A stretch of 63,403 nt of DNA from Methanobacteriota archaeon (lineage in GTDB: Archaea > Thermoplasmatota > Poseidoniia > Poseidoniales > Thalassarchaeaceae): assembly GCA_004195715.1 (NCBI GenBank), contig PSPX01000001.1:1-63403 (forward strand), read 5' to 3'. The translations under genes were made by a program, and so were the position numbers. The notes below the pieces were generated by a model. It was not told the DNA's origin. It worked only from the letters and a program-made list of their open reading frames with translations, and searched no databases. Below, in pieces: positions 17,567-26,188 of the stretch (positions are counted from its first letter, which is position 1; each line of letters starts with the position of its first letter).

Positions 17567-17596
17567 ACCCGTCGGTCCCTAAGGGGACCGTCGGGT
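17567..17596 (+). promoter_or_regulatory. long stem-loop in the complex I operon leader
   Basis: CGGTCCC (17573-17579) pairs with GGGACCG (17584-17590) around a TAAG loop; outside one T-T mismatch, ACCCG (17567-17571) pairs with CGGGT (17592-17596), giving a 12-bp stem. A TATA-like CTTATT at 17541-17546 places the expected transcript start near 17567, so the hairpin would form the very 5' end of the operon mRNA. The nuoA ATG is 6 bases further on. Confidence 0.6.
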
Positions 17597-17602
17597 GTTG
17601 CC

Positions 17603-18049
17603 ATGACTTCAGTTCCCGAAGCTTATCTCGCTGTTGCTGTGATGGCGCTTGTAGGGATTGGATTCCCGGTGGGGAGTTTCATTGCAGCAGCATTTCTGAG
17701 GCCGAGAAAATCGCCCAATGACCCAACCAAAATGCGCTCTTGGCTCCTTCCGGGTTATGAGACGGACCAGAGCCTGTACCTCCGCAGAGACAGCACCTAC
17801 GAGTGTGGCGCCGAGCCCATGGGAGACGCCCACATCAACTTCCACTTCCAGTACTATTGGTACGCTATCATTTTCCTCGTATTCGACATTGCCTTCATGT
17901 TCCTAGCATTTGGCGGTGTCATCGCCATACAGGACGGCATGCCGGACGAAGATATCCTCGGCGCCCTAGCCACCCTAGCTGCGTTCATCGTGCTAATGGG
18001 GCTGGGAGTCTGGCACGTCTTCCGCAAGCGAGGAAGGATCTACATCTAA
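17603..18049 (+). CDS. nuoA: complex I subunit NuoA
   Basis: Membrane subunit at the heel of complex I, next to the quinone channel. 148 residues with three membrane helices (about 7-27, 90-110, 117-137) and the conserved loop PYECG-like DSTYECGAEPMGDAHINFHFQYY between helices 1 and 2, close to the family's key Cys and Glu/Asp. An upstream ATG at 17564 is in frame but lies inside the leader stem-loop; ATG 17603 gives the usual length. First gene of the A-B-C-D-H-I-J-J'-K-L-M-N operon. Confidence 0.95.
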   Translation: MTSVPEAYLAVAVMALVGIGFPVGSFIAAAFLRPRKSPNDPTKMRSWLLPGYETDQSLYLRRDSTYECGAEPMGDAHINFHFQYYWYAIIFLVFDIAFMFLAFGGVIAIQDGMPDEDILGALATLAAFIVLMGLGVWHVFRKRGRIYI

Positions 18050-18058
18050 GGTGAGTAA

Positions 18059-18655
18059 ATGTCAGACGAGGGTCAGAACTACTCGGTTTTCAACAGCAGG
18101 ATGCTGGTCGATGTAGTAGGCGACGTGACCGATGAGGCTCTGAAGGCTAGTCGGATGAAGGACATCATCGGGGTGCTAGCCGGCAGGATGTTCAACTGGG
18201 GTCAACGTAAGTCCCTGTTCCCTCTCCACTTGGGCATCAAGTGCTGCGCTTTGGAGATGGCCGCGGCGGGAGCTAGTCGATTCGATGCAGAACGCTTCGG
18301 AGTCTTCTTCAGATCCAGTCCTCGGCAGTGCGACGTCATGCTTGTTAACGGCCCTATTAGCAAGAAGTTCGCCGACCCAATTGTCAGACTGTGGGAGCAG
18401 ATGCCCGAGCCGAAGTGGTGCATAGCCATGGGGGAGTGCGCCATCTCCGGTGGCCCCTACTTCCAGTCATACAACATCCTCGAAGGCGTCGATACCGTGA
18501 TTCCGGTAGACGTCTACATACCCGGATGTCCCCCAAGGCCTGAGGCCCTGATAGACGGTTTCGACAAGCTGCGACAGAAGATCATCCGAATCGGTGCAGC
18601 CCCCGACGACTCCATGCCGGCTTCTACATCTCCGTTGATTTTGGGAGACGAGTAG
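18059..18655 (+). CDS. nuoB: complex I subunit NuoB (cluster N2)
   Basis: Peripheral-arm subunit that binds the terminal [4Fe-4S] cluster N2, which passes electrons to quinone. 198 residues; the four ligands are visible as Cys62-Cys63 (KCCALEM), Cys127 (GECA) and Cys157 (PGCPPRPEA). A GGTGAG Shine-Dalgarno sequence precedes the ATG, 9 bases after nuoA. All ligands are intact, so the subunit looks functional. Confidence 0.97.
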   Translation: MSDEGQNYSVFNSRMLVDVVGDVTDEALKASRMKDIIGVLAGRMFNWGQRKSLFPLHLGIKCCALEMAAAGASRFDAERFGVFFRSSPRQCDVMLVNGPISKKFADPIVRLWEQMPEPKWCIAMGECAISGGPYFQSYNILEGVDTVIPVDVYIPGCPPRPEALIDGFDKLRQKIIRIGAAPDDSMPASTSPLILGDE

Positions 18656-18666
18656 GAGGTTCTAGC

Positions 18667-19326
18667 ATGGGTAAGATTGTCTCACCGGATTTCCAGAAGG
18701 CAGCGGCCGAGACACTGGCCGTTGCTGCGTCCGCGATTGAGGGAGTGGATGCCGAGGTAGCAGAGCGCTCTAGTGGCACCAGTCCGCGACACGTAGTGGT
18801 CATCAACGCCTTACCCGACAGTTGGAGAACTCTCGCCGAGAATCTCTACTCCGAGCACGCCGTCGATTACTGCTCCATGGTCACCGGAATCCACTGGCCC
18901 GAGGGAGATGAGGAGCGGAAGTGGGAGGTGGTCTACCATCTCATGAGGACAGGAGTCAGAGACCCTCCCATTGAGGACGGCATAGTCCGGCCGATTATTG
19001 TGAATCCTTCGAAGCTCAGAGGAGCCAGCATCCCTCTCGAGATTGAGATTCACGTCCATATCCCGGACACAACGACTCCATCAGTGGATTCCGTTCAAGA
19101 CATTTGGATAGGGGCGGACTGGAACGAGAAGGAGACCTGGGACCTCGTTGGCATCGACTTCGATGGCCATCAAGGGATGAGAAGGGTGCTACAGCCACAT
19201 GAGACCCCGAAGGGTTACCACCCTCTGCAGAAGCAGCACCATCTCCGCTATCACGGCTTCCAAGAGATGTACGACGACGTCCAGGGATTCATGCGTAAGC
19301 CGGCGGACGTTGGCAAGATCAAGTGA
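18667..19326 (+). CDS. nuoC: complex I subunit NuoC (30 kDa)
   Basis: Peripheral-arm scaffold subunit that packs on NuoD. 219 residues; the C-terminal half carries the family signature (WNEKETWDLVGIDFDGHQGMRRVL split as EKETWDLVGI and DGHQGMRR) and ends in the acidic/basic tail before nuoD. The N-terminal 30 residues are variable. Separate from nuoD, as in the ancestral arrangement. Start ATG has GAGG 8 bases upstream. Confidence 0.94.
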   Translation: MGKIVSPDFQKAAAETLAVAASAIEGVDAEVAERSSGTSPRHVVVINALPDSWRTLAENLYSEHAVDYCSMVTGIHWPEGDEERKWEVVYHLMRTGVRDPPIEDGIVRPIIVNPSKLRGASIPLEIEIHVHIPDTTTPSVDSVQDIWIGADWNEKETWDLVGIDFDGHQGMRRVLQPHETPKGYHPLQKQHHLRYHGFQEMYDDVQGFMRKPADVGKIK

Positions 19327-19335
19327 GGTGAGAAA

Positions 19336-20472
19336 ATGGCGGAGATGTGGATTTCAATGGGCCCGCAGCACCCCATGACGCACGGCCTTTGGACCCTCAA
19401 GGTCAAGGTCGACGGCGAGACCGTTGTTGACACAGAACCTGATCTCGGCTATATCCACAGAGGCGTGGAGAAAATCTGCGAGGCGCGCGACTTTACTCAA
19501 ATCACGACTTACTGTGACCGACTCTGCTACGCTAGCGCCAACACGTGGTCTCATGCCTACATCTACGCCGCCGAAGACCTCCTCGAGGTCGAGGTGCCTG
19601 AGCGAGCCGAGTACATTCGCTTGGTGGCAGTAGAGCTGCAGCGAATCGCCAGCCACCTGATGTGGCTGGGGGCTTACGGGCCCGACATCGGAAATCTCTC
19701 CGTAATGGTCTGGTGCCTACGCGAGCGCGAGATGATGATGGATCTCCTACAGGAGTTGGGTGGATCCCGGTTGCACTACAACTTCCCCCGCATTGGTGGC
19801 GTCAAGCGTGACCTACCTCATGGCTTCGCACAGCGTGCCCGAGCCAAGCTCAAGCTGTTCCTCAACAGGATCCAGGAGTACGAGGCACTATTTGACGAGA
19901 GCACGGTGTTTCTGCTGCGCAGCCAGGGAGTTGGCTACGCCAAGCCAGAGGAGATGATCAACCACGGAGTCTCAGGCCCCAATCTTCGCGCTGGGGGAGT
20001 GAACTACGATATTCGCTGGGCTCATCCTTACTCAGTATACAGCGAACTCGACTGGGTACCACCCGTCGAACGCTCATCGATTAAGGGAGCTGACTGCTAC
20101 GATCGCTACAGAGTCAGAGTCGAAGAGATGCGCGTTAGCGCGTCACTCGTTCTGCAGGCACTAGACAAGATGCCCGGCGGCGCTGACACCTATCACGAGC
20201 CCGGTGATCCAATGATTCTCGCTAAGGCGCCCACTCGAGCTCCAGAGGGGACCACAGGTGCGCATCACTTTGAGGACAGCAGGGGCGAGTCGATGTTCTA
20301 CATTGTCGGTGGTGGCGAAGGTCGTGGAAAGCAGCCGTACAGAGTGTCGATACGTTCCCCCATGTTCATCACGATTCCATATGCGGCCAAGTGCATGATT
20401 GGTTACAAGGTCGCCGACATACCGGCCATCATGGGATCCTTCGACCCATGCATAGGGGAAACTGACAGGTGA
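19336..20472 (+). CDS. nuoD: complex I subunit NuoD (49 kDa)
   Basis: Quinone-site subunit, homologous to the large subunit of NiFe hydrogenase with the metal-ligand cysteines lost. 378 residues. N-terminal GPQHPMTHGLW motif carries the quinone-binding His; LGYIHRGVEKI, RIASHLMWLG, and the C-terminal DPCIGETDR are canonical. Preceded by GAGGTGA 5 bases before the ATG and followed within 4 bases by nuoH. Confidence 0.97.
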   Translation: MAEMWISMGPQHPMTHGLWTLKVKVDGETVVDTEPDLGYIHRGVEKICEARDFTQITTYCDRLCYASANTWSHAYIYAAEDLLEVEVPERAEYIRLVAVELQRIASHLMWLGAYGPDIGNLSVMVWCLREREMMMDLLQELGGSRLHYNFPRIGGVKRDLPHGFAQRARAKLKLFLNRIQEYEALFDESTVFLLRSQGVGYAKPEEMINHGVSGPNLRAGGVNYDIRWAHPYSVYSELDWVPPVERSSIKGADCYDRYRVRVEEMRVSASLVLQALDKMPGGADTYHEPGDPMILAKAPTRAPEGTTGAHHFEDSRGESMFYIVGGGEGRGKQPYRVSIRSPMFITIPYAAKCMIGYKVADIPAIMGSFDPCIGETDR

Positions 20473-20476
20473 TCTG

Positions 20477-22054
20477 ATGGCGAGTAGCGACTGGTTGGAT
20501 GTGGTGGGATGGTCCGAGTCCTTCTCCAGTTGGTCGATGGACAACGTGCACAACATCTTGCCATCCAGCGATATCGACATGCAGATGACGATTCCAAGTA
20601 CATGGGCATGGCAGGAATCAATCACCCTAGGTCCGATTTTCAACATGCAGAGCGGATTCGCTAGCATTCAACCCGCTCTTGAGTCCTTCATGCATGCCAC
20701 CATCATGTGCACAGTCGTCTTCACCACGATGATGCTCACCATGCTGGCCATCCCGTACATCGAGAGGAAATTTATCGGGCGACTGATGGACAGACTCGGT
20801 GCCACCACCACCCTCAGGAGCCTGTGGGTGGGTGAGAGCGGCGTCACCGCTGGCGAGTGGTGGAAGCAGTTGCCGTTCGGAATGGGTGCTCCCATCGGTT
20901 GGGCGGTGAAAGCACTCAATTCTACATGGGGAAACTCGCACGAGCTTGAGACGATTGCGCGAGTCAACAACCGCAGCTACCACGGATACTGGTTCTTACT
21001 TCCCGGCTTTTTCCAAGCCTTCGCTGATTTCATGAAGTTCGCTACCAAGGAACACATCGTGCCGAAGAACGCCGACAAGGTGGTCTTTGAGGTCGCCCCG
21101 GTAATCATCATAGCGACCACGGTCATGGTGTTCGCATTCATCCCGTTCGGACCACACATTTACGCTGCCAACCCGGAACTCTCACTACTCTTCATGATGG
21201 CGATATTCGGGATAGCTCCTCTAGGCGTATTCTTTGCCGGCTGGGCATCAAACAACAAGTACACGTTGATTGGGGGGATGCGCTCAGCAGCCCAACTCAC
21301 CGCTTACGAGATACCTCTCTTGATTACGGTTCTCGGAGTCGCGGTTCTGAGCGGTTCGTTCAACATCATTGAGATCGTCGACTTTCAGATGGGGCAAGAC
21401 CAAGGTAACGTCTGGAACATCTTCCTGATGCCGCTCGGTGCCCTGCTCTTCCTAGTCACGATGATTGCCGAGGTCGAACGCATCCCGTTCGACATGCCCG
21501 AGGCCGAGGCCGAGCTCGTAGAGGGTTGGTGGACCGAGTACGGAGGCATACGCTGGGGATTGATGTTCGCAGCCGAGTACATGCGCTCGTACGCGGCATG
21601 CATCTTGTTCGCGCTATTCTTCCTCGGAGGATGGGAAGCACCGTTCCAGCACACACTATCGGGGCTTCCAGTTGTTGGTGGCGTCTTCACAACAGTCTTC
21701 TCACTGACACCAGGTATGATATGGGTGCTTCTCAAAGCGTGGCTGCTGTTCGCTGTCTTCGTCTGGATTCGCGCTTCTCTCCACAGGGTGAGGACCGATC
21801 AGATTCTCGAGTTTGGATGGCGTTATCTGCTACCGCTCTCTATGCTTAATCTCGTCATCGCCGTCTTCCTGCGTTTGCAGTTCTGGACCGGCGAGCCATG
21901 GGAGCTTTGGATCCCAGCGGCAGTCACGATGGTCTCAGCGGGGTTGTTCGTTATCCTTGCAATCGACGAGGACAAGGAGGCACTTGAGATTCAGCGGAGG
22001 CCGTACAGCACGCAGGCAGTGGTCAAGGCATCACCCGGGAGCCACAGGGAGTAG
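20477..22054 (+). CDS. nuoH: complex I subunit NuoH, with an inserted segment
   Basis: Membrane subunit that forms the quinone entry chamber. At 525 residues it is far longer than the usual 320-350. It has an extra N-terminal stretch of about 60 residues and an insertion of about 60 residues (109-170) between the conserved ERKFIGRLMDRLG and FFQAFADFMKFATKE, the loop after helix 1 that faces the peripheral arm. The hallmark loop AEVERIPFDMPEAEAELVEG (about 330-350) is intact. Eight or more membrane helices. The core is clearly NuoH; the insertion is worth structural attention. Confidence 0.95.
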   Translation: MASSDWLDVVGWSESFSSWSMDNVHNILPSSDIDMQMTIPSTWAWQESITLGPIFNMQSGFASIQPALESFMHATIMCTVVFTTMMLTMLAIPYIERKFIGRLMDRLGATTTLRSLWVGESGVTAGEWWKQLPFGMGAPIGWAVKALNSTWGNSHELETIARVNNRSYHGYWFLLPGFFQAFADFMKFATKEHIVPKNADKVVFEVAPVIIIATTVMVFAFIPFGPHIYAANPELSLLFMMAIFGIAPLGVFFAGWASNNKYTLIGGMRSAAQLTAYEIPLLITVLGVAVLSGSFNIIEIVDFQMGQDQGNVWNIFLMPLGALLFLVTMIAEVERIPFDMPEAEAELVEGWWTEYGGIRWGLMFAAEYMRSYAACILFALFFLGGWEAPFQHTLSGLPVVGGVFTTVFSLTPGMIWVLLKAWLLFAVFVWIRASLHRVRTDQILEFGWRYLLPLSMLNLVIAVFLRLQFWTGEPWELWIPAAVTMVSAGLFVILAIDEDKEALEIQRRPYSTQAVVKASPGSHRE

Positions 22055-22065
22055 GAGGTGAGGAG

Positions 22066-23034
22066 ATGAGTTACAGAGCTAATACAGGACACCCTCACGC
22101 CACCCCCAACTTCCGTAATCTAGTCATCAGGCCGATGTGGATGACTCTCAAGACCGCACTGAGGACAGTTCCCTTCGTTGGCAAGTTGAGCATCCTGAAG
22201 AATAACTACCACGGGAAGCCTGCGACCATGATCGACGCTACTACCATGCTCAGGATCGGCTCGAATCACCCGAGCGTCGGGCAGAGCTTCGCCCCCGACC
22301 GTGAGACCAGTCAGGTCATGCCGTTTGTCGAGCGACCAGTCACGGTGATGTACCCATACGAGCGCTTGGAGGACCTAGAGCCTTGGCTGTTCGTCCCAGG
22401 CAACTACAATGGTCGCATAGGAATCATCTGGGAGACCTGCACCGCTTGCAAGGCGTGCGTCAAGGTGTGTCCCAATGACTGCCTGCACATGACTTCCGAG
22501 GTCAGGGTCAATGTCCTTGAGTTGGCCGAAGAGGGAGATGACTGGCACGGCTACGGCGAAGAGTTGGAGGAAGGAGGATATGCCGCGAGGGAGAAGGGAG
22601 ACTACGATGGAATCGCCTCAGATTTCGACCTCGTAAATGCCCATGCCGATGCCCCTCAGCAGTACGACTTTGCCGAAGTCATTGAATTGACAGGCGACAA
22701 GGCGACTGTACGCTGGTCGGACGGCTCGGGTATCGAGACCATCGATTCCAGCACTCTCAAGCCCGCCGAGCAGGACATTGTCTCAGGACAGATTGACATC
22801 GGCAGGTGCATGTTCTGCGGATTGTGCGCCGAAGCATGCCCGTTCGAGTCCTTCTTCATGACCAATGAGTACGATGGCATGGCAGAGTTTTCGCGAGAGA
22901 AACTCTGGATGGATGCTAGTAGGACTCGAGTTCTTCCTGCAGTCCATCAGGAGAGGGTAGATCTGGAACTCGCCAAGCGAGCTGAGAAGGAGCAGAAGAA
23001 ACGTGACAGGAAGGCTGCAAGGGCGGAGGCCTAA
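22066..23034 (+). CDS. nuoI: complex I subunit NuoI, with a long insertion between its two ferredoxin motifs
   Basis: Peripheral-arm ferredoxin subunit carrying two [4Fe-4S] clusters (N6a, N6b) on the path to NuoB. 322 residues, against about 160-220 usually. Cluster motifs are Cys125-128-131-135 (CTACKACVKVC) and Cys248-251-254-258 (CMFCGLCAEAC). The gap of 112 residues is normally near 28. The insertion is acidic and ends in a beta-rich stretch (VIELTGDKATVRWSDGSG) resembling a small SH3-like barrel. The C-terminus is a basic/charged tail rich in Lys and Arg. Confidence 0.95.
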   Translation: MSYRANTGHPHATPNFRNLVIRPMWMTLKTALRTVPFVGKLSILKNNYHGKPATMIDATTMLRIGSNHPSVGQSFAPDRETSQVMPFVERPVTVMYPYERLEDLEPWLFVPGNYNGRIGIIWETCTACKACVKVCPNDCLHMTSEVRVNVLELAEEGDDWHGYGEELEEGGYAAREKGDYDGIASDFDLVNAHADAPQQYDFAEVIELTGDKATVRWSDGSGIETIDSSTLKPAEQDIVSGQIDIGRCMFCGLCAEACPFESFFMTNEYDGMAEFSREKLWMDASRTRVLPAVHQERVDLELAKRAEKEQKKRDRKAARAEA

Positions 23035-23036
23035 TC

Positions 23037-23300
23037 ATGACAATCGATTTTGAGGCGCTGGTGTTCATCATATTGGCCGCGACCGCCATAGGAGGGGCCC
23101 TCGGATGCGTCTACGCTCGGCGCGTCGCGCACTCGCTACTCTCGTTGATGATGACCTTCTTCGCCGTCGCAGGGGTCTTCGTGATGGCCAGTGCAGAGAT
23201 GCTGGCGGCTATTCAGATTCTGGTCTATCTAGGCTCAGTAATGCTCGTGGTCCAGTTCGGCGTCATGCTGACGCGTAAGCAGATACAGGAGGATGCCTGA
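23037..23300 (+). CDS. nuoJ: complex I subunit NuoJ, N-terminal half
   Basis: 87 residues with three membrane helices (about 6-24, 32-50, 56-76) matching the first half of NuoJ, including the pi-bulge helix region (IQILVYLGSVMLVVQFGVML). Starts 2 bases after nuoI. The remainder of NuoJ is encoded by the next gene, which begins on the base after this stop codon. A split NuoJ is known in archaeal complex I relatives, so this is probably a real gene division rather than an error. Confidence 0.88.
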   Translation: MTIDFEALVFIILAATAIGGALGCVYARRVAHSLLSLMMTFFAVAGVFVMASAEMLAAIQILVYLGSVMLVVQFGVMLTRKQIQEDA

Positions 23301-23564
23301 ATGAGAGGTCTTTCCGCGCTCGCCCAGTTAGGCATCCTCGCCTTCATGCTCATACTTCTCTCCGAGATTATGTCGCACTCGATGTGGGGCGGAGAGGGGA
23401 ACCCTCCCTCAACTCTTGACTTCGCAGTGGCTCTGTTCGGTGAGTGGTGGTTGGCCACCGTGGTCCTCGGGGTACTCCTCTCGATGGCGATGATCGGCTC
23501 CTCATACCTCGTTCGCGATGAACGCCTCGTCAATCTGATATGGGACATGGAGGGAGACCAGTGA
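23301..23564 (+). CDS. nuoJ: complex I subunit NuoJ, C-terminal half
   Basis: 87 residues with two membrane helices (about 6-22 and 44-66), equivalent to the last helices of NuoJ. The ATG directly follows the stop codon of the preceding half, and the end overlaps the start of nuoK by a GTGA. It contains GEWWLATVVLGVLLSMAMIGSSYLVR split as GEWWLATVV and GVLLSMAMIGSSYLV, the typical final helix. Confidence 0.85.
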   Translation: MRGLSALAQLGILAFMLILLSEIMSHSMWGGEGNPPSTLDFAVALFGEWWLATVVLGVLLSMAMIGSSYLVRDERLVNLIWDMEGDQ

Positions 23565-23863
23565 TTGAAGCCAGTTGGATAGTCGGGCTCGGGGTCATCC
23601 TGTTCAGCATCGGCCTGCTTGGTGCGTTCACCCGCAAGAACGCCATCGTGGTGCTGATGTGCATCGAGGTGATGCTGAACGCGGCAAACCTGAACTTCGT
23701 GGCTGGAGCCAGCCATTACAGCGATGTCGATGGGTGGGTGTTCACCGCCATCGCCATCGCCATCGCTGCAGCTGAGGTGGCGATTGGACTGGCCATCCTG
23801 CTTTCACTCTACAGCACTCAGGAGACAATCTCTCTGGACGAGGCGAACATCCTGAGAAACTGA
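23561..23863 (+). CDS. nuoK: complex I subunit NuoK
   Basis: Small proton-channel subunit related to MrpC. 100 residues, three membrane helices, with the conserved membrane glutamates in MCIEVMLNAANLNF (helix 2) and AAAEVAIGLAILL (helix 3). The GTG at 23561 overlaps the previous stop (GTGA) and gives the standard length; an upstream in-frame ATG would add seven residues that read as the previous gene's coding region. Confidence 0.94.
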   Translation: MIEASWIVGLGVILFSIGLLGAFTRKNAIVVLMCIEVMLNAANLNFVAGASHYSDVDGWVFTAIAIAIAAAEVAIGLAILLSLYSTQETISLDEANILRN

Positions 23864-23872
23864 GGTGAGAGA

Positions 23873-26188
23873 GTGAGCGATACGAAGAATGAATGGGGGC
23901 TCCTAGTTCCGATCATACCCTTCCTACTAGTCGTCCCATACCTCAAATTCTTGGCCGGCTGGGAGTCGGTCGAGGCCGCCTTCCTCATTGTAGTCGTGCC
24001 TCTGCTGACCTTCCCCGTTATACTGGTCCTCGGACAGTTGTACAACGGCAATGAGACTTGGAAGAACCGCTACAAGGAGGGCGGTATATTCGGGCTTGGC
24101 GCACTCGCACTCGCTCTCAGCATTGCCATCTGGATTATCTACGACTACATCGTAGGGTCCGCCCACTTTGAAGCTCACTCCGTGGTCGACCCGTTCTCGT
24201 GGCTGACCTTCGATGTCATCGAGCAGTCAGGCACGCAGTGGGAGGTCAGTACGGGCTTCGCTGACATTGGAGTCGGTGTTTGGATAGATTCAGTCACCCT
24301 GATGCTGCTATTCGTAGCAACCTTCCTGTGCTTCCTAATATGCTGGTTCAGCCTCGGCTACATGAACACGGACAAGATCAACGAAGACAGCAACCACCGC
24401 TTCTACGGGGAGTTCGTGCTGTTCGCCATCGGCATGTTCGGGATGGTTCTGGCTGACAACTTCCTGTGGCTGTTCATCTTCTGGGAGATAATGGGACTGT
24501 GCTCCTACCTGCTCATCGGTTTCTACTACTGGAAGGAGAGTGCTGCCTATGCCGCCAAGAAGGCATTCCTGACCACCCGCGTGGGCGACGTGTTCCTAAT
24601 GGTCGGTCTCCTGATACTCTACGACATCTACGGCTCACTCGAGTTCGCTGTAATCTTCGAAGACCCGTCCACAGGAGTCGGCGGGGCTCTGGTTGATTCG
24701 GGAGAGTTGTTCTGGGCTCTGTTGATGTTGTTCATCGGGGCAGTGGGTAAGTCAGCCCAGTTTCCGCTCCATGTGTGGCTACCTGACGCCATGGAGGGTC
24801 CGACCCCGGTGTCCGCACTCATTCACGCTGCGACCATGGTGAACGCAGGTCTCTATCTTGTAGTTCGTATGGTGCCTTTCGTCGATGTCCACGTCAACGG
24901 TGTCGCGGGGTTGGAAAACTTCGCTCTGATTGTCGCTTGGATAGGCGGCATCACTGCGTTCATGGCAGCAGCCATCGCATTCGTGCAGAACGACATCAAG
25001 AAAGTACTCGCATACTCAACAATGAGCCAGTTGGCCTACATCTTCACTGGATTGGGCGCCGGCCTGTTGTTCCTCAATATCGGCGAACATCACGCGGGCT
25101 ACTTCGTCATCGGGGCCTCGATGTTCCACTTATTCAACCACGCCATGGCCAAGGGGATGCTCTTCATGGCCAGTGGCTCGGTCATCCACGAGGTGCATCA
25201 CGCGCACGACCACGTGCGCGAACTTAGTGAGAAGTACAGCACCAACGAGGGTGACGACCACGGTGACTTCGACCCGCAGGACATGCGCATCATGGGAGGC
25301 CTCGCTGCTAGGATGCCAGTCACTGCCACAGCTATGATGTTCGGATCGATGTCCATCATAGGTATCCCCCTCATCGGCGGCTTCTGGTCCAAGGAAGGCA
25401 TCATCGCTGAGACTTGGAAGGCCTGCCTAGCCGAGGAGCCACTGATGTTCGTTCCGGCCCTGTTGGTGCTGGCAACTGCAGGGATGACCGGCTTCTACAT
25501 GACTCGGATGTGGCTGATGACCTTCGCCGGCCCGCCAAAGAGCGAGGTTGTCGGACATGTCCACGAGGCGACACCGTGGATCAAGGAGCCGTTGATTGTC
25601 CTCTCCATCATTACCGCAATTGGGGGGTTCGCACTCGCTCTTTTCGGTGCAGCAGAGTATCTAGGAGATCCTGAGTACGACCATCTCTCCTTCCATGGAA
25701 TCCTCGACACGCTAGAACACGCCTTCTTGCCCGAAGACATCAATCTCAGGTTGGTTGGCTGGACCACCATACTCATCGCCATGGTCATCGGTCCTGTGAT
25801 GGCCTCACGAATTCACGGCGGCAGGCTAATCGACGGTGTTGAGGCGAGTCCACTAGTTTCTTGGCTAGTCAATCTGTCAAGCAGGTTTGGTTCTCAAGAC
25901 GTCTCTGAACTAGCGGACTCCCAGCTTGCCGAGGCACTCCGGAGGAGACTATACTTCGACGATCTCTACGAGATGACCCTTGCCAAGACGGCGGTGCCTC
26001 TCGCCGAACTCTCAGCTTGGTTCGACAAGAACATCATTGACGGCGTAATCAAGCAGATTGAGTCCAACTCCTCAACTGGCTCGTTGCAAGTCAGAAGAAT
26101 CACCACTGGCAGCGCTCGTGACTACATCCTGATGGCTGCGGTTGGAATGCTCTCCATCTTCGCGCTAGTGTGGGGGGTGAGCGCTTGA
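23873..26188 (+). CDS. nuoL: complex I subunit NuoL (antiporter-like)
   Basis: Largest proton-pumping membrane subunit. 771 residues, about 15-16 membrane helices. Motifs: DNFLWLFIFWEIMGLCSYLL split as NFLWLFIFWE and GLCSYLLIGFYYW (helix 5 Glu), FPLHVWLPDAMEGPTPVSALIHAATMV split as FPLHVWLPDAMEGPTPVSAL and IHAATMV, and KKVLAYSTMSQLAY. The C-terminal region includes a long lateral helix. GTG start with GAGGTGAGAGA upstream. Overlaps nuoM by four bases. Confidence 0.96.
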   Translation: MSDTKNEWGLLVPIIPFLLVVPYLKFLAGWESVEAAFLIVVVPLLTFPVILVLGQLYNGNETWKNRYKEGGIFGLGALALALSIAIWIIYDYIVGSAHFEAHSVVDPFSWLTFDVIEQSGTQWEVSTGFADIGVGVWIDSVTLMLLFVATFLCFLICWFSLGYMNTDKINEDSNHRFYGEFVLFAIGMFGMVLADNFLWLFIFWEIMGLCSYLLIGFYYWKESAAYAAKKAFLTTRVGDVFLMVGLLILYDIYGSLEFAVIFEDPSTGVGGALVDSGELFWALLMLFIGAVGKSAQFPLHVWLPDAMEGPTPVSALIHAATMVNAGLYLVVRMVPFVDVHVNGVAGLENFALIVAWIGGITAFMAAAIAFVQNDIKKVLAYSTMSQLAYIFTGLGAGLLFLNIGEHHAGYFVIGASMFHLFNHAMAKGMLFMASGSVIHEVHHAHDHVRELSEKYSTNEGDDHGDFDPQDMRIMGGLAARMPVTATAMMFGSMSIIGIPLIGGFWSKEGIIAETWKACLAEEPLMFVPALLVLATAGMTGFYMTRMWLMTFAGPPKSEVVGHVHEATPWIKEPLIVLSIITAIGGFALALFGAAEYLGDPEYDHLSFHGILDTLEHAFLPEDINLRLVGWTTILIAMVIGPVMASRIHGGRLIDGVEASPLVSWLVNLSSRFGSQDVSELADSQLAEALRRRLYFDDLYEMTLAKTAVPLAELSAWFDKNIIDGVIKQIESNSSTGSLQVRRITTGSARDYILMAAVGMLSIFALVWGVSA

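Noticed and set aside
17564-17602. Upstream ATG of nuoA
   Set aside because: It lies in the leader stem-loop and gives an N-terminus (MTRRSLRGPSG) unlike NuoA.
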